DNA of 50,707 nucleotides from Mammaliicoccus lentus (GCF_002902755.1 NZ_PPRS01000032.1:1-50707), one strand, 5' to 3'; counted from the stretch's first letter, positions 35,814 through 48,346 are shown. Numbers and translations: made by a program. Notes: a model not told the origin generated them from the letters alone.

Positions 35814-36515
35814 ATGACTCTATTATATGAAGGAAAAGCAAAAAGAGTTTTTAACACCGAGAAATCAAATATTTTAAGAATTGAATATAAAGATGAAGTC
35901 ACAGCTGGCAACGGTGCAAAAAAAGATGAAATGACTGGTAAAGGTCGTTTAAATAATCTTATTACATCTAAAATTTTTGGAATTTTGCAAACAAGAGACA
36001 TCGAAAGTCATTTTGTTGAAAAACTATCAGATACGGAACAATTAGTAAAAGCAGTAGAAATATTTCCATTAGAAGTAGTTGTACGTAATGTAGCAGCTGG
36101 TTCCATTTGCAAAAGACTTGGTTTTGAAAAAGGACATCAATTTGAAAAGCCATTACTAGAATTGTTTTATAAGAAAGACGAATTAAATGACCCACTTATT
36201 ACAGATGACCATGTAGAACTATTAAATATTGCTACAACAGAACAATTAGAAGTTATTAAAAATAAGGCATTACAAGTTAACACAGTTTTAAGTGAAATCA
36301 TGGAAGAAATGAATCTTTTATTAGTGGATTTCAAAATAGAGTTTGGGTATACAGCTGACGGCGAAATCTTGTTAGCAGATGAGATATCTCCAGATACATG
36401 CCGTATATGGGATAAAGATACTCATGAAAACTTTGATAAAGATGTATATAGAGAAGACACTGGATCATTAATTGATACGTATGAAACTTTTTATAATAAA
36501 TTGGAGGAACTATAA
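35814..36515 (+). CDS. purC: SAICAR synthetase
   Basis: This 233-residue protein begins [11 protein letters not shown] and shows [38 protein letters not shown] and [10 protein letters not shown]. All are conserved in phosphoribosylaminoimidazole-succinocarboxamide synthase. It couples CAIR with aspartate using ATP. There is no gap after purK, and the ribosome binding site is inside purK. The next partner in the pathway, purB, is not in the window, as is usual in staphylococci. Confidence 0.96.
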   Translation: MTLLYEGKAKRVFNTEKSNILRIEYKDEVTAGNGAKKDEMTGKGRLNNLITSKIFGILQTRDIESHFVEKLSDTEQLVKAVEIFPLEVVVRNVAAGSICKRLGFEKGHQFEKPLLELFYKKDELNDPLITDDHVELLNIATTEQLEVIKNKALQVNTVLSEIMEEMNLLLVDFKIEFGYTADGEILLADEISPDTCRIWDKDTHENFDKDVYREDTGSLIDTYETFYNKLEEL

Positions 36516-36516
36516 A

Positions 36517-36777
36517 ATGAAAAATATTGAATTGCACATTACATTACAAGGACAAGTTTTAGATACACAAGGACAAGCATTGAATAGAGCTGTACACGAT
36601 TTAGGTTATGAGCAAGTCAATAATATTAGAGTAGGTAAAGTAATATACATGACAGTTGAAGAAACAGATGAAGCAACAATCCATAATATCGTTAATACAC
36701 TTAGTGAAAAATTATTTGCGAATACTGTAATTGAAGAATATAGTTTTAAAATTTTAGAAGATAAGGAGAACGCATAA
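36517..36777 (+). CDS. purS: FGAM synthase subunit PurS
   Basis: This 86-residue protein has the PurS form: [34 protein letters not shown], and a C-terminal strand. It joins PurL and PurQ into the formylglycinamidine ribonucleotide synthase complex and carries ammonia between them. The ATG at 36517 follows the purC stop by one base, with GGAGG 10 bases upstream; earlier in-frame starts lie within purC and have no site. The stop overlaps the purQ start by one base (TAATG). Confidence 0.93.
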   Translation: MKNIELHITLQGQVLDTQGQALNRAVHDLGYEQVNNIRVGKVIYMTVEETDEATIHNIVNTLSEKLFANTVIEEYSFKILEDKENA

Positions 36778-37448
36778 TGAAATTAGCTGTATTAGTCTTC
36801 CCAGGTTCAAATTGTGACCGCGACATGTACAATGCTGCTACACGTTCTGGAGTTGAAGCGGAGTATGTTGATTATAGAGAAACATCTTTAAAAGGTTTTG
36901 ATGGTGTTCTGATACCAGGCGGTTTTTCATTTGGTGACTACTTAAGATCAGGAGCTATGGCTAGAGTTGCTCCAATTATAAAAGAAGTTAAAAGACTAGC
37001 AGAAGAAGGGAAACCAGTATTAGGTGTTTGTAATGGCTTCCAAATTTTAACTGAAATCGGATTATTGCCAGGTGCGCTTTTGCATAATGATGATCATTTA
37101 TTCGTTAGCAGAAATGAAGAATTAACGATTGTTAATAATCAAACAAAATTTACGCATCAATATGATGAAAATGAAACAGTTGTATATCCAGTTGCGCATG
37201 GCGAAGGCCACTACTATTGTACGGATGAAATGTATGAAGAATTGAAAAAACATAATCAAATTATTTTAACGTACCAAGATAATCCAAATGGTTCATACAA
37301 AGATATAGCAGGGATTACAAATATAGAAGGTAACGTTTGTGGTATGATGCCACATCCTGAGAGAGCTATGGAAACATTACTTGGCTCAGATAGCGGTGTT
37401 AAGTTATTTCAATCTATGATCGAAAGTTGGAGGGAACAACATGTCTAA
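36777..37448 (+). CDS. purQ: FGAM synthase glutaminase subunit PurQ
   Basis: This 223-residue class I glutamine amidotransferase has the nucleophile Cys in [11 protein letters not shown] near residue 86 and the His/Glu of the triad in [10 protein letters not shown] near 195. It frees ammonia from glutamine for PurL. The sequence [10 protein letters not shown] at the start is family-specific. The gene overlaps purS by one base and purL by 8 bases, consistent with the 1:1 complex they form. Confidence 0.96.
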   Translation: MKLAVLVFPGSNCDRDMYNAATRSGVEAEYVDYRETSLKGFDGVLIPGGFSFGDYLRSGAMARVAPIIKEVKRLAEEGKPVLGVCNGFQILTEIGLLPGALLHNDDHLFVSRNEELTIVNNQTKFTHQYDENETVVYPVAHGEGHYYCTDEMYEELKKHNQIILTYQDNPNGSYKDIAGITNIEGNVCGMMPHPERAMETLLGSDSGVKLFQSMIESWREQHV

Positions 37449-39630
37449 GTTTTTAGAACCGAGTATTAAAGAAATCGAAACTGAACATTTATATAGAGAT
37501 ATGGGATTAACGGATGAAGAGTATCAAAAAGTTATAAGCATATTAGGAAGAAAACCTAATTTCACTGAAATTGGTATTTTCTCAGTTATGTGGAGTGAAC
37601 ATTGTTCTTATAAACATTCTAAACCATTTCTTAAACAGTTTCCTACAACTGGAGAACGCGTATTAATGGGACCTGGTGAAGGTGCAGGTGTTGTAGATAT
37701 TGGTGATAATCAAGCAGTAGTATTTAAAGTTGAATCTCATAACCACCCTTCAGCAATTGAACCTTATCAAGGTGCAGCTACTGGTGTAGGCGGTATTATC
37801 CGTGACATCGTATCTATCGGTGCTAGACCAATTTCATTATTAAATAGTTTAAGATTTGGTGAATTATCAAATAAAACAAACCGTAGATTATTTAGTGGAG
37901 TTGTAAAAGGGATAGGTGGTTACGGAAACTGTATAGGAATCCCAACTGTAGCTGGTGAAATTGAATTTGATGAAAGATATGATGGTAATCCTCTTGTTAA
38001 CGCAATGTGTGTAGGTATTATTGATCACGATAAAATTCAAAAGGGCACTGCAAAAGGTAAAGGCAATCCAGTAATATATGTAGGTTTAAAAACTGGTAGA
38101 GATGGCATTCATGGTGCAACTTTTGCTTCTGAGGAATTGAGTGAAGCATCTGAAAGTAAAAGACCTTCAGTACAAATAGGCGACCCATTCGTTGGTAAAA
38201 AATTAATGGAAGCAACACTAGAAGCAATTACATATCCTGAGCTTGTAGGTATTCAAGATATGGGTGCAGCAGGTTTAACTTCTTCATCTTCTGAAATGGC
38301 AGCAAAAGGTGGTAGTGGTATTCATCTACATTTAGAAAAAGTTCCAACAAGAGAAGAGGGTATTTCACCATATGAAATGATGTTGTCTGAAACTCAAGAA
38401 CGTATGTTACTTGTAGTTGAAAAAGGAACAGAACAAAAATTCTTAGATTTATTTGAACATCATGAATTAGATTCTGCAGTAATTGGAGAAGTAACTGATA
38501 CAAACCGCTTCGTTTTATCTTATGAAGATGAAGTTTATGCAGATATACCTGTAGAACCTTTAGCAGACGAAGCACCTGTGTATATTTTAGAAGGTAAAAC
38601 ACCTAAGTATGAAACAAAAGCTAATAAATATGAAGATATTGATGTAAAAGATGTATTTAATCAATTAATTAGTCATCCAACTATAGCTTCAAAAGAATTT
38701 GCTTATGAACAATACGATCAACAAGTTGGGGCAAATACTATACGCAAACCAGGTATTCACGCTGGTGTCGTTAGAGTAGAAGGTACTAAAAAAGCAATTG
38801 CTTCAACTATTGATGGCGAAGCTAGATATGTTTTCAATAATCCTTATGAAGGTGGAAAAATGGTTGTTGCAGAAGCGTATCGTAACCTGATTTCAGTCGG
38901 TGCAACGCCTTTAGCAATGACTGATTGTTTAAATTATGGTTCACCAGAAAAACCAGAAATATATCAACAATTAGCTGATTCAACAAAAGGGATGGCAGAA
39001 GCTTGTGAAATACTCAAAACACCAGTAGTTTCAGGTAACGTTTCCTTGTATAACGAAACAAAAGGTACTTCAATATTCCCAACACCAGTTATTGGTATGG
39101 TTGGTTTAATTGAAGATGTAGAATATTTAAATGATTATAAACCTCAAGCTTCAGAACGTATTTATCTAGTAGGCGACACTGAAAATAACTTTGGTGGAAG
39201 TCAAATCGAAAAACTTCTATATAGAGATGTTAACCATGAACATTGTGAAATAGATTTAAATACAGAAGTACAAAGAGGAGAAACAATTAAAAAAGCAATT
39301 GTAGATGGGAAAGCGTCACATGTACAAGCATTAGGTAAAGGCGGAATCGCAATAGGCTTAGCTAAACTTAGCGCACACTTTAATTTAGGAGTTGAAGTTA
39401 ATTTAGAACTTACAAACGCACAATTGTTTAGTGAAACACAAGGTCGATATATTGTCGTAGCAAAAGAAGGCGAAACAATAGATATCGATGGTGCAATTGA
39501 AATTGGTAAATTAACTGACGATACGCAATTTAAACTATCGAACCAAACTACACAATTAACTGTCGACGTGAAGAATATAAGGGAACAATTGAAAGGGGCA
39601 ATTGGCCAATGCATGAAATCAAAAGTCTAA
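37441..39630 (+). CDS. purL: FGAM synthase large subunit PurL
   Basis: This 729-residue small-type PurL is as expected for species with separate PurS and PurQ. Motifs include [14 protein letters not shown] near the start, [38 protein letters not shown] and [12 protein letters not shown]. It uses ATP and ammonia to turn FGAR into FGAM. It overlaps purQ upstream by 8 bases and purF downstream by 22, so the whole block is likely translated in a coupled way. Confidence 0.97.
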   Translation: MSKFLEPSIKEIETEHLYRDMGLTDEEYQKVISILGRKPNFTEIGIFSVMWSEHCSYKHSKPFLKQFPTTGERVLMGPGEGAGVVDIGDNQAVVFKVESHNHPSAIEPYQGAATGVGGIIRDIVSIGARPISLLNSLRFGELSNKTNRRLFSGVVKGIGGYGNCIGIPTVAGEIEFDERYDGNPLVNAMCVGIIDHDKIQKGTAKGKGNPVIYVGLKTGRDGIHGATFASEELSEASESKRPSVQIGDPFVGKKLMEATLEAITYPELVGIQDMGAAGLTSSSSEMAAKGGSGIHLHLEKVPTREEGISPYEMMLSETQERMLLVVEKGTEQKFLDLFEHHELDSAVIGEVTDTNRFVLSYEDEVYADIPVEPLADEAPVYILEGKTPKYETKANKYEDIDVKDVFNQLISHPTIASKEFAYEQYDQQVGANTIRKPGIHAGVVRVEGTKKAIASTIDGEARYVFNNPYEGGKMVVAEAYRNLISVGATPLAMTDCLNYGSPEKPEIYQQLADSTKGMAEACEILKTPVVSGNVSLYNETKGTSIFPTPVIGMVGLIEDVEYLNDYKPQASERIYLVGDTENNFGGSQIEKLLYRDVNHEHCEIDLNTEVQRGETIKKAIVDGKASHVQALGKGGIAIGLAKLSAHFNLGVEVNLELTNAQLFSETQGRYIVVAKEGETIDIDGAIEIGKLTDDTQFKLSNQTTQLTVDVKNIREQLKGAIGQCMKSKV

Positions 39631-41105
39631 ATGAGGAATGTGGCGTGTTTGGTATATGGAATCATCCAGAGTCAGCACAATTAACATATATGGGCTTACA
39701 CAGTTTACAACATAGAGGTCAAGAAGGAGCAGGAATTGTTGGGTCAAATGGCAATGAATTAAAGGGTGAACGTGGTTTAGGCTTATTATCAGAAGCGATT
39801 TCTGATGCGCAATTAGAATCTTTCAAAGATTATAACCATGCAATAGGACACGTGAGATATGCGACATCTGGCAATAAAGGAATAGAAAACATTCAGCCAT
39901 TTTTATACCATTTTTACGATATGAGTGTTGGCGTTTGCCATAACGGTAACTTAGTAAATGCACAAAGTTTGAGAAAAAAACTAGAAAAAGATGGCGCGAT
40001 TTTTCACTCTTCATCAGATACAGAAGTGATTATGCACCTAATCAGACGAAGCAAAGCAACTGATTTCGAAGGAAGTTTAAAAGAAAGTTTAAACATAATT
40101 AAAGGCGGATTTACGTTTGCATTACTAACTAAAGATGCATTATATGGAGCAGTTGATCCAAATGCCATTAGACCTTTAGCGGTAGGTCGAATGAAAACTG
40201 GAGCTTATATTATAGCTAGTGAAACATGTGCAATCGATGTATTAGGCGCTGAATTTGTAAGGGATATACATGCAGGAGAATATGTTGTGATTAATGACGA
40301 CGGAATAAGAGTAGAATCTTACACTAAACAAACCTCAACAGCGATTTCAGCTATGGAATATATTTATTTTGCAAGACCAGATTCAACAATTGCAGGTAAA
40401 AATGTTCATGCAGTCCGTAAAGAATCAGGAAAACGTTTAGCTGACGAAAGCCCAGTAAAAGGTGCAGACATGGTAATAGGGGTGCCAAATTCATCTCTAT
40501 CTGCAGCAACTGGATTTGCTGAAGAAAGCCACTTACCTTATGAAATGGGTCTAGTTAAAAATCAATATGTCGCAAGAACATTCATTCAGCCAACACAGGA
40601 ACTTCGTGAACAGGGTGTGCGTGTGAAATTATCAGCTGTAAAAGATATTGTTTACGGTAAAAATATAGTGCTCGTAGATGATTCAATTGTGAGAGGAACT
40701 ACAAGTAAAAGAATCGTAAGAATGTTAAAAGATGCTGGTGCAAATGAAATACATGTACGCATAGCATCTCCTGAGTTTATGTTCCCAAGTTTCTACGGTA
40801 TCGATGTTTCAACATCATCAGAATTAATTTCTGCTCACAAATCACCAGAAGAAATACGAGACTATATAGGAGCAGATTCTTTAGCATATTTAAGCGTAGA
40901 TGGTTTGATTGACTCAATCGGTTTAGATTTAGACGTACCTTACAACGGATTATGTGTTGAAAGTTTCACTGGTGATTATCCAGCAGGCTTGTATGACTAT
41001 GAAACACGTTATTTCGAAAACTTAAGTAAACGACAAAAAGAATATTTAAGTGAACACAAACAATACTTTGATAGAGAGGGTAATCTTAATGTCGAAAGCA
41101 TATAA
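39609..41105 (+). CDS. purF: Amidophosphoribosyltransferase
   Basis: This 498-residue protein has a short propeptide ending NEEC; Cys11 should become the N-terminal nucleophile of the glutaminase domain (CGVFGIWNH). The PRPP-binding loop [13 protein letters not shown] lies near residue 355, and cysteines in the C-terminal third (SLNGLCVES-type region) fit the iron-sulphur form of the enzyme. It carries out the first committed step from PRPP to phosphoribosylamine and is usually inhibited by AMP and GMP. The start lies within purL. Confidence 0.96.
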   Translation: MHEIKSLNEECGVFGIWNHPESAQLTYMGLHSLQHRGQEGAGIVGSNGNELKGERGLGLLSEAISDAQLESFKDYNHAIGHVRYATSGNKGIENIQPFLYHFYDMSVGVCHNGNLVNAQSLRKKLEKDGAIFHSSSDTEVIMHLIRRSKATDFEGSLKESLNIIKGGFTFALLTKDALYGAVDPNAIRPLAVGRMKTGAYIIASETCAIDVLGAEFVRDIHAGEYVVINDDGIRVESYTKQTSTAISAMEYIYFARPDSTIAGKNVHAVRKESGKRLADESPVKGADMVIGVPNSSLSAATGFAEESHLPYEMGLVKNQYVARTFIQPTQELREQGVRVKLSAVKDIVYGKNIVLVDDSIVRGTTSKRIVRMLKDAGANEIHVRIASPEFMFPSFYGIDVSTSSELISAHKSPEEIRDYIGADSLAYLSVDGLIDSIGLDLDVPYNGLCVESFTGDYPAGLYDYETRYFENLSKRQKEYLSEHKQYFDREGNLNVESI

Positions 41106-42123
41106 AGCATCCGGTGTTGATATTGAAGCAGGTTATGAAGCAGTTAATAGAATGAAATCTCACGTACAAAGTACGATGAGAAAAGAGGTACTTGGTGGTC
41201 TAGGTGGTTTCGGAGCAGCGTTTGATTTATCCCAATTAAACATGAAAAAACCAGTTTTAGTTTCGGGTACTGATGGTGTAGGAACAAAATTAAAATTAGC
41301 TATCGATAATGATAAACATGACACAATAGGTATAGATGCAGTCGCTATGTGCGTAAATGATATTTTAACAACTGGAGCAGAGCCATTATATTTCCTTGAC
41401 TATATTGCAACAAACAAAGTAAATCCGGAAACGATTGAGAATATCGTTTCTGGTGTATCTGTTGCTTGTAAAGAAACAAACTGTGCTTTAATCGGTGGAG
41501 AAACTGCAGAAATGGGCGAAATGTATCATGAAGGTGAGTATGATATAGCTGGTTTCTGTGTAGGCGCAGTTGAAAAAGATGAATATATCGATGGCAGTAA
41601 TGTGTCTGAAAATGATGTCATTATTGGTATAACTTCAAGTGGTATTCATTCGAACGGATATAGCTTGGTAAGAAACTTAATCAAAACAAGTGGTATTAAT
41701 CTAGAGGACCAATTTGATGATCAACATAGTTATTTAGATGTGTTTTTAGAACCTACTAAATTATATGTAAAACCTGTACTTTCTGTATTGAATAAAGTGA
41801 AAGTAAAAGCTATGTCGCACATTACTGGCGGCGGTTTTATAGAAAATATACCAAGAGCTATTCCAGATAATATGGATGCAAATATTGATGTGAATACTTA
41901 TAAAATTCCTAAAATATTTAAATGGTTGCAAGAACAAGGCGAGATTGATGCAACTGAAATGTATAACGTGTTCAATATGGGTATTGGTTTCGTATTAATA
42001 GTTGATCAAAATGATAAAGATGAAGTATTGAATACATTAAAAGAACAGAACGAAGAAGCTTACGTTATTGGGGAAATTACAAAAGGTTCTGGTAACGTGA
42101 ATTTATCGGGGGTTCAATTATGA
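41089..42123 (+). CDS. purM: AIR synthetase
   Basis: This 344-residue protein has [61 protein letters not shown] and [13 protein letters not shown], the classic PurM run. It closes FGAM to aminoimidazole ribonucleotide with ATP. The ATG at 41089 has GAGAGGG upstream and overlaps purF by 17 bases. An earlier in-frame ATG at 41050 would extend into purF without family match. Confidence 0.96.
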   Translation: MSKAYKASGVDIEAGYEAVNRMKSHVQSTMRKEVLGGLGGFGAAFDLSQLNMKKPVLVSGTDGVGTKLKLAIDNDKHDTIGIDAVAMCVNDILTTGAEPLYFLDYIATNKVNPETIENIVSGVSVACKETNCALIGGETAEMGEMYHEGEYDIAGFCVGAVEKDEYIDGSNVSENDVIIGITSSGIHSNGYSLVRNLIKTSGINLEDQFDDQHSYLDVFLEPTKLYVKPVLSVLNKVKVKAMSHITGGGFIENIPRAIPDNMDANIDVNTYKIPKIFKWLQEQGEIDATEMYNVFNMGIGFVLIVDQNDKDEVLNTLKEQNEEAYVIGEITKGSGNVNLSGVQL

Positions 42124-42686
42124 TAAAAACTGCTATTTTTGCTTCAGGTAACGGTTCTAATTTCGAAAAAATTATGGAAAATATTGAATATGGTCATTTA
42201 AGTCATATCGAAGTTACTGCTTTATTTACAGATAACCCGAATGCATTTTGTGTTGAAAGAGCAAGAAGGTTTAATCTACCTGTATATATCATTGATCCTA
42301 GAACATATGATAATAAAAAGGAATATGAGGAAGCTCTAATTACAAGATTATCTCAAGAAAGAGTGAGTTGGATTATTTTAGCTGGTTATATGAGACTTGT
42401 AGGTCCAACTTTACTTAGTCAATATGAAGGAAAAATTTTAAATATACATCCTTCAATATTACCAAGCTTTCCTGGTAAAGATGCAGTTGGTCAAGCACTA
42501 GATTATGGTGTAAGAGTTACAGGAGCAACTGTACATTACGTAGACAGTGGTATGGATACAGGAGAAATTATAGACCAACTAAGTTGCCCAGTTTATCCAG
42601 ACGATACAAGAGACACACTACAGCTGAGAATACAGAACTTAGAATATGAACTATATCCGCGCGTCATTAAAGAAATCATAAAATAA
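42120..42686 (+). CDS. purN: GAR transformylase
   Basis: This 188-residue protein has [10 protein letters not shown] near the start, [11 protein letters not shown], the catalytic [12 protein letters not shown] (Asn-His), and [17 protein letters not shown] with the essential Asp. It moves the formyl group of 10-formyl-THF, supplied by FolD, to GAR. The start overlaps purM in an ATGA junction, with GGGGG upstream in purM. purH follows after 15 bases. Confidence 0.96.
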   Translation: MIKTAIFASGNGSNFEKIMENIEYGHLSHIEVTALFTDNPNAFCVERARRFNLPVYIIDPRTYDNKKEYEEALITRLSQERVSWIILAGYMRLVGPTLLSQYEGKILNIHPSILPSFPGKDAVGQALDYGVRVTGATVHYVDSGMDTGEIIDQLSCPVYPDDTRDTLQLRIQNLEYELYPRVIKEIIK

Positions 42687-42701
42687 AGGAGTCTTTACAA
42701 A

Positions 42702-44180
42702 ATGAAAAATGCAATATTAAGTGTTTCAGATAAAACGAACATTGTCGAATTTACACGTAATTTAATTAAAAATGACTACAAAGTCTATTCTACTGGTGGC
42801 ACTAAAAAAGCTTTAGAAGAAGCGAATGTTGAAGTGTACTCAGTATCAGAACTAACAGACTTTCCTGAAATAATGGATGGTCGTGTTAAAACACTTCACC
42901 CTGGTGTACATGGTGGTATACTTGCAAATCGTTCTATTCCTGAACATTTATCAGCATTAGAGGAACAAGGTATCGACTTAATCGATTTAGTCGTTGTTAA
43001 TCTATATCCGTTTAAAGAAACAATTAAAAAAGAAAATGTTACTGAAGAAGAAGCAATTGAGAATATAGACATTGGTGGACCAACTATGTTGAGAGCTGCT
43101 GCTAAAAACTTCAAATTTGTAACGACAGTTGTTAATCCTGATGATTATGAAGAAGTGATTCGACGTATAGAGAACAATGAATTAGATGAGAATTACAGAA
43201 AATCATTAATGATAAAAGTTTTCAAACATACTAATGATTATGATAATACGATTGTAGAATTCTTTAATGATGCTTCTGAAGAATTAAGATATGGAGAAAA
43301 TCCACAACAAAATGCTACGTTTGTTAAGACTTCTCAAGAGCCTAATACTTTAGCTGGAGCTAAACAGTTACATGGAAAAGCATTAAGTTTTAATAATATA
43401 AAAGATGCAGACGCAACATTATCATTGATTAAGAAGTTTGAACAACCTGCAGCAGTAGCTGTTAAACACATGAACCCTTGTGGGGTAGGTGTAGGTGAAA
43501 CAATAGAACAAGCATATGAATATGCTTATGAAGCGGATTCACAATCAATATTTGGTGGAATAGTTGCACTTAATAGACCTGTTACAAAAGCTTTAGCAGA
43601 AAATCTACATTCTATTTTCTTAGAAGTGGTTATCGCTCCTCATTTTGAAGAGGAAGCATTGGAAGTTCTTAAAGGTAAGAAAAATATTAGATTGTTAGAA
43701 ATCGATATGGCTGAAACAAAAGATGAACAAGAATTTGTTTCTGTTTCAGGTGGATACTTAGTTCAAGATAAAGATAATGCAATTATTAAAAGAGAAGATA
43801 TGAAAGTAGTAACAGATGTTGAACCAAGTGAAGAGCAATGGAAAGCATTAGAACTTGCTTGGAAAGTAGTACGTTCAGTTAAAAGTAATGCGATTGTTCT
43901 AGCAAATGATCATCAAACTGTCGGTGTCGGCGCTGGACAGATGAATAGAGTAGGATCAGCTAAAATTGCGATAGATAGAGCAATTGAAATGAATGATAAT
44001 GTAGCTTTAGCTTCGGATGGCTTTTTCCCAATGGGAGATTCAGTTGAAACTGCTGCAAAAGCTGGCATTAAGACAATTATTCAACCAGGCGGTTCAATAA
44101 AAGATCAAGAATCTATTGATATGGCAAATAAATATGGCATAAGTATGGTATTTACTGGCGTGAGACACTTTAAACATTAG
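42702..44180 (+). CDS. purH: AICAR transformylase / IMP cyclohydrolase
   Basis: This 492-residue bifunctional enzyme has an N-terminal cyclohydrolase domain ([34 protein letters not shown]) and a C-terminal transformylase domain. The latter has [29 protein letters not shown] and the catalytic Lys-His in [16 protein letters not shown]. It completes the last two steps to IMP, again using 10-formyl-THF. AAAGGAG precedes the ATG. Confidence 0.97.
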   Translation: MKNAILSVSDKTNIVEFTRNLIKNDYKVYSTGGTKKALEEANVEVYSVSELTDFPEIMDGRVKTLHPGVHGGILANRSIPEHLSALEEQGIDLIDLVVVNLYPFKETIKKENVTEEEAIENIDIGGPTMLRAAAKNFKFVTTVVNPDDYEEVIRRIENNELDENYRKSLMIKVFKHTNDYDNTIVEFFNDASEELRYGENPQQNATFVKTSQEPNTLAGAKQLHGKALSFNNIKDADATLSLIKKFEQPAAVAVKHMNPCGVGVGETIEQAYEYAYEADSQSIFGGIVALNRPVTKALAENLHSIFLEVVIAPHFEEEALEVLKGKKNIRLLEIDMAETKDEQEFVSVSGGYLVQDKDNAIIKREDMKVVTDVEPSEEQWKALELAWKVVRSVKSNAIVLANDHQTVGVGAGQMNRVGSAKIAIDRAIEMNDNVALASDGFFPMGDSVETAAKAGIKTIIQPGGSIKDQESIDMANKYGISMVFTGVRHFKH

Positions 44181-44191
44181 GAGGTTCATAA

Positions 44192-45442
44192 ATGAAAGTA
44201 CTGATAATCGGCTCAGGTGGTCGTGAACATGTTTTAGCTCAAAAATGTAAACTTTCAAATACAGTCGAAGAGGTATTTGTTATTCCAGGAAATGATGCGA
44301 TGAGTGGTGTAGCAACTGTCATTTCAAATATTAAAGAAGATAATCATGAAAAGATAAAAGAGTTCGTGGTAAATAATGATATTGAATGGGTTATTATCGG
44401 CCCAGAACAACCTTTGATTGATGGATTAACTGATGTTTTAAGTGAAACAAATGCTAAAGTATTTGGACCTAATAAAGAAGCTGCACAATTAGAAGGGTCA
44501 AAAGAATTTGCTAAAAAAATAATGGACAAATATAATATTCCAACAGCTGAATATGAAACAATTTGTTCTAAAGAAAAAGCATTAACATATGTTGAAGCAT
44601 GTCCTATACCAATTGTATTGAAAAAGGATGGGCTGGCTGCTGGTAAAGGTGTTATCGTAGCTTTGACTAGAGAAGAAGCTCGACAAGCTGTAGAAACTTT
44701 ATATACAACAGATGATGAAAAAGTTGTATTTGAAGAGTTTCTTGAAGGCGAAGAATTTTCAGTTATGACATTTGTAAATGAAGAATTTGCGGTACCTTTT
44801 GATTGTATAGCTCAAGATCATAAACGTGCATTTGATGCTGATAAAGGTCCTAATACTGGAGGTATGGGTGCTTACTGCCCGGTTCCACATATTTCAAAAG
44901 AAATCATCGAAGAAACAAATCAAAAAGTAGCGCAACCTATAGCTCAAGCACTTGTAAGTGAGGGTATACAATACTTCGGGTTAATATATATCGGTGCAAT
45001 TTTAACAGAAGATGGTCCAAAAGTTATTGAATTTAATGCGAGATTTGGAGATCCTGAAGCACAAGTATTATTAACAAAATTAGATTCAGATTTTATTGAA
45101 CTCCTAGAAAAAACATATAAAAAAGAACCTATCAAGCTTGAATGGAAAGATGAAAGTGTAGTAGGTGTTGTATTAGCATCAAAAGGGTATCCTGCTAATT
45201 ACGAAAAAGGTCATATAGTTGAAGGCTTAGACCAAATAGAACAGTATTATGTTAGCGCCTTGAAAAAGAACGAAAAAGGACAATATGAAAATAACGGTGG
45301 AAGAGTTATGATTTCTATTGGAACAGGCAAAGATATAAGAGAAGCACAAAAAAATGCTTATGTTCAAGTGGAAAAAATAAAATGCGACAATTTATTCTAT
45401 AGAAAAGATATAGGACATAAAGCATTGAAAGCTCAAATATAA
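44192..45442 (+). CDS. purD: Phosphoribosylamine-glycine ligase
   Basis: This 416-residue ATP-grasp enzyme starts [16 protein letters not shown] and has the core motifs [30 protein letters not shown] and [16 protein letters not shown]. It makes GAR from phosphoribosylamine and glycine, the second step of the pathway. AGGAGG lies 7-8 bases before the ATG. It is the last gene of the operon, 11 bases behind purH and followed by a strong terminator. Confidence 0.97.
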   Translation: MKVLIIGSGGREHVLAQKCKLSNTVEEVFVIPGNDAMSGVATVISNIKEDNHEKIKEFVVNNDIEWVIIGPEQPLIDGLTDVLSETNAKVFGPNKEAAQLEGSKEFAKKIMDKYNIPTAEYETICSKEKALTYVEACPIPIVLKKDGLAAGKGVIVALTREEARQAVETLYTTDDEKVVFEEFLEGEEFSVMTFVNEEFAVPFDCIAQDHKRAFDADKGPNTGGMGAYCPVPHISKEIIEETNQKVAQPIAQALVSEGIQYFGLIYIGAILTEDGPKVIEFNARFGDPEAQVLLTKLDSDFIELLEKTYKKEPIKLEWKDESVVGVVLASKGYPANYEKGHIVEGLDQIEQYYVSALKKNEKGQYENNGGRVMISIGTGKDIREAQKNAYVQVEKIKCDNLFYRKDIGHKALKAQI

Positions 45443-45446
45443 TAAA

Positions 45447-45500
45447 ATGAAAGACCGATAAAATTTATTTGATTGCATAAATTTTATCGGTCTTTTTCAT
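45447..45500. terminator. Strong terminator after the pur operon
   Basis: AAAGACCGATAAAATTTA pairs with TAAATTTTATCGGTCTTT, with A and T tracts outside. Symmetry allows use for the convergent ECF transporter transcript as well. Confidence 0.9.
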
Positions 45501-45552
45501 TGCGCTACATTTCGTTCTTTTAGGGAAAGATATGGTCAAACATAACGCAATG

Positions 45553-46344
45553 TTACCTAATATCAGTAATGTTTGTAATAGGGAAGAAACTCCCTAAACA
45601 AAACGCCAAAACAACTAATAAAATTGACATTATAATAAAATACACATCATTTATTGTAAAAGGCACTTTATAATAATAATTTCGTTTACCATTCGTAAAT
45701 CCTTTAGCTTCCATAGCTACTGCTAATCTATGAGATTTTCTTATACTTTGACTTAATGTCGGTATAAGTAAATGATTTATCCATTTAAGTCCTTTACGCT
45801 GACTTTTATCAATGACTTGATAACGCATTTTTAATGCTTGTCTTAATTGGATGAATGATGTAAACATGATAGGAATCATTCTGATAGATGCCATAAAAGC
45901 ATAAGCTATTTTAGGTTTTAATTTTAAATGTTGCATGAAGCTATAGAACACATAAATAATTTGTGATGTGAAAGGTATAACCATTCCATAAAAGGAAATA
46001 ACCAGTGTACGCATTGTAACGTGTAAGCCTCTCATTAAGCTTTCACTCGTAATATTGATAATACCAAATTTAAACAACGTATGACTTCCTTCACCGTAAA
46101 AAATCATAAATAGCGAGGAAGTAAAGCCAAAGAATAAAGTAATAGCAATAACAATTAACAACGGCGCCCATTTTACACCGCTCATAAATATTAAATATAT
46201 AAACATCACAATTGTTAAATAAAGCATGAAATCAAAATCATGTATGAAAATGGCAAAGAAAAATAGTGAAATACCTAATAATAGTTTAGTTAAAATATTA
46301 ACGTTATCGATGAAAGTGTAATATCTTTTCCAATTATTCAGCAT
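45553..46344 (-). CDS. ykoC: ECF transporter transmembrane (T) component, YkoC/CbiQ-like
   Basis: This 263-residue protein has about five to six membrane helices. In the cytoplasmic coupling region ASIRMIPIMFTSFIQLRQALKMR and LSQSIRKSHRLAVAMEAKGF, the two short Ala-Arg/Lys-Gly-type motifs of ECF T components are visible. It links the substrate-binding YkoE protein to the ATPase. The ATG at 46344 has GGTGA 5 bases upstream and overlaps ykoD by 11 bases. An in-frame GTG at 46359 or ATG at 46356 is possible. It is the last gene of the TPP-controlled unit. Confidence 0.88.
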   Translation of the reverse strand: MLNNWKRYYTFIDNVNILTKLLLGISLFFFAIFIHDFDFMLYLTIVMFIYLIFMSGVKWAPLLIVIAITLFFGFTSSLFMIFYGEGSHTLFKFGIINITSESLMRGLHVTMRTLVISFYGMVIPFTSQIIYVFYSFMQHLKLKPKIAYAFMASIRMIPIMFTSFIQLRQALKMRYQVIDKSQRKGLKWINHLLIPTLSQSIRKSHRLAVAMEAKGFTNGKRNYYYKVPFTINDVYFIIMSILLVVLAFCLGSFFPITNITDIR

Positions 46345-47737
46345 AAACGTCACCATCACTTATGGCTAATTCACGGTTTTGAATGTTCAATATTCTGGTC
46401 GCGTAACGATTTATGATTTCATTTTCATGTGTAATCATGATAATTGTTTGCCCATCTGCAACTCTCTGTTTAAATAACTTAATCAGTTCAAAAGTGTTAT
46501 GGCTGTCTAAACCAAATGTCGGTTCATCTAGTAATATGATTTCAGATTGCGTGCTTAATGCTGTAGCCACGCTTAATCTTTTTTTCTGTCCAATTGAAAG
46601 TTCGAATGGATGTTGTACTTTTACATGTTCTAATCTCAAAAGTTTTAACATTTCTTCAGTTTTTGCTTGTGCTGTTTCTTTATTTTGGTGTGAAAAATTA
46701 ATCGAAATTTCATCATAAACAGACATTTCAATAAATTGTAATTCTGGATTTTGATATACAAAATACATGTGTTTAGATGCATCTTTTATTTTTTTTAGAC
46801 GTTTATCTTTGTAATAAATATTTCCTTCATATTTAATAAGTTGCATTAAGGTTTCTAAAAAAGTAGTCTTTCCAGTTCCATTAGCCCCTGTTAACACTAT
46901 TAATTCACCTTTGTTTATAGATAAATCGTTTATTTTAAATAACTTTTTACGATGACGTAATATTTCTAGATTGCTTATATTTAATAAAGGTTCGTATTTA
47001 TGGTTAATAGAAAGTGATTTAGGTGCATAATCCCATGAATTAGGATGCCAAACACCATATTCATTTAATACGTCAGTATGGTTATTTAATATGTCGTCAG
47101 GTGTACTATCATGCGTAATTTGCCCTTTATCATTCATGACAATGACTCTGTCTACATAATTCCATATATAATCAACTTTATGCTCAACAATTACAACTGT
47201 TTGATTTTCCCAATGTTGCATGAGTAAATCCCAAAGTTGATAAGTAGAAGATGTATCTAACATTGCAGTTGGTTCATCTAAAAATAAAGTATCAGTTTTT
47301 TGCAATAAAATAGAAGCAATAGCTAATTTCTGTTTCATTCCACCGCTAAGTTGGCTAAGTTTTTTAGATGGATCTGCCTCTAAGTTAACTTCTTGCATAG
47401 CTTTTGATATAAGTGAATCCATTCGGTTAGGCTCAACTTTCATATTTTCTAATACAAAAGCCAACTCTTCTTTAATTTTAGGCATACAAAATTGTGTGTC
47501 AGGATCTTGAAATATAACACCTGGGAAAGGGTCAATATGCTTTTCATCAACTTTCATAGGTATATCTACAGACCTAGGAATGATGCCACTTAATACATTT
47601 AATAGGGTACTTTTACCTGAACCACTCGGACCAAGTAATAAAACTTTCTCTCTATCATTTATAGTAATATTTAAATTTTTAAAAATGATACGTTCATCAT
47701 CTGGATATTTAAGTCTAAGATTTTTAAGTGATAACAA
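46334..47737 (-). CDS. ykoD: ECF transporter ATPase with two fused ABC domains, YkoD-like
   Basis: This 467-residue protein holds two ATPase domains in tandem. The first has Walker A LGPSGSGKST near residue 36, signature LSGGMKQ and Walker B LFLDEPTA. The second has TGANGTGKTT near 282, signature LSIGQKKR and LLDEPTFGLD. The second signature departs from the usual LSGGQ. A two-domain energising subunit is the YkoD form, which replaces a pair of separate EcfA proteins. It drives uptake of the YkoE ligand, a thiamine precursor. It follows ykoE by 11 bases and overlaps ykoC. Confidence 0.9.
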   Translation of the reverse strand: MLSLKNLRLKYPDDERIIFKNLNITINDREKVLLLGPSGSGKSTLLNVLSGIIPRSVDIPMKVDEKHIDPFPGVIFQDPDTQFCMPKIKEELAFVLENMKVEPNRMDSLISKAMQEVNLEADPSKKLSQLSGGMKQKLAIASILLQKTDTLFLDEPTAMLDTSSTYQLWDLLMQHWENQTVVIVEHKVDYIWNYVDRVIVMNDKGQITHDSTPDDILNNHTDVLNEYGVWHPNSWDYAPKSLSINHKYEPLLNISNLEILRHRKKLFKINDLSINKGELIVLTGANGTGKTTFLETLMQLIKYEGNIYYKDKRLKKIKDASKHMYFVYQNPELQFIEMSVYDEISINFSHQNKETAQAKTEEMLKLLRLEHVKVQHPFELSIGQKKRLSVATALSTQSEIILLDEPTFGLDSHNTFELIKLFKQRVADGQTIIMITHENEIINRYATRILNIQNRELAISDGDVYAE

Positions 47738-47748
47738 TTTTATAGCTC

Positions 47749-48324
47749 CTATAATAAGTCGTAATCTTTTTTAGAAGAAGGTCTGAATAATTTAGTAACA
47801 CCAGTTCGATCAAGTGCTCGTACAATAGAGTATCCAAGCGCGCCACCTAATATAGCTCCGCTCAGTATTCTTATGCTGAACATTAATATAATATTCCAAG
47901 TTGCAACGTCGCCTAAATAATTATAAAACCAATCAACGGGTAAAGTAATGATACCAGCCAAAGCTCCAGCTATAATAGCGACAGATAACTTTCTCGATTT
48001 ATATCGAACAGCTAAAAATACAATTTCACAAGCTAAGCCTTGAAGTAAGGCATATACAAAAGTAGGAATATCAAATTGTCCCATAACTATTGTTTCGCCA
48101 GCACCCGCTGCAAATTCTGCTAATAATGCTACACCAGGTTTTTGAATAATCAAATAAGTGATAATAGCTGCAATAAACCAAAAACCATAAATAGATTGCT
48201 CTAAATGGAGACCAAGTGGTTTTAAAACTTCATACGGTAACCATAAAAATTTATAAATAATCGCAAATACAGCACCTATTAATACAGTTACTAAAATATC
48301 AGATAAAGTTAATCTTTTTGCCAT
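47749..48324 (-). CDS. ykoE: ECF transporter substrate-binding (S) component, YkoE family
   Basis: This 191-residue protein has about six hydrophobic helices and the YkoE pattern LTLSDILVTVLIGAVFAIIYKFLW, FAAGAGETIVMGQFD and GALGYSIVRALDRTGV. YkoE-family proteins bind thiamine or its hydroxymethylpyrimidine part. The TPP riboswitch and terminator just upstream agree with that ligand. The first gene of the unit, it has an AGGAG site before the ATG at 48324 (AAAAAAGGAGAATTAGTT on the minus strand). Confidence 0.9.
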   Translation of the reverse strand: MAKRLTLSDILVTVLIGAVFAIIYKFLWLPYEVLKPLGLHLEQSIYGFWFIAAIITYLIIQKPGVALLAEFAAGAGETIVMGQFDIPTFVYALLQGLACEIVFLAVRYKSRKLSVAIIAGALAGIITLPVDWFYNYLGDVATWNIILMFSIRILSGAILGGALGYSIVRALDRTGVTKLFRPSSKKDYDLL

Positions 48325-48346
48325 AACTAATTCTCCTTTTTTATAT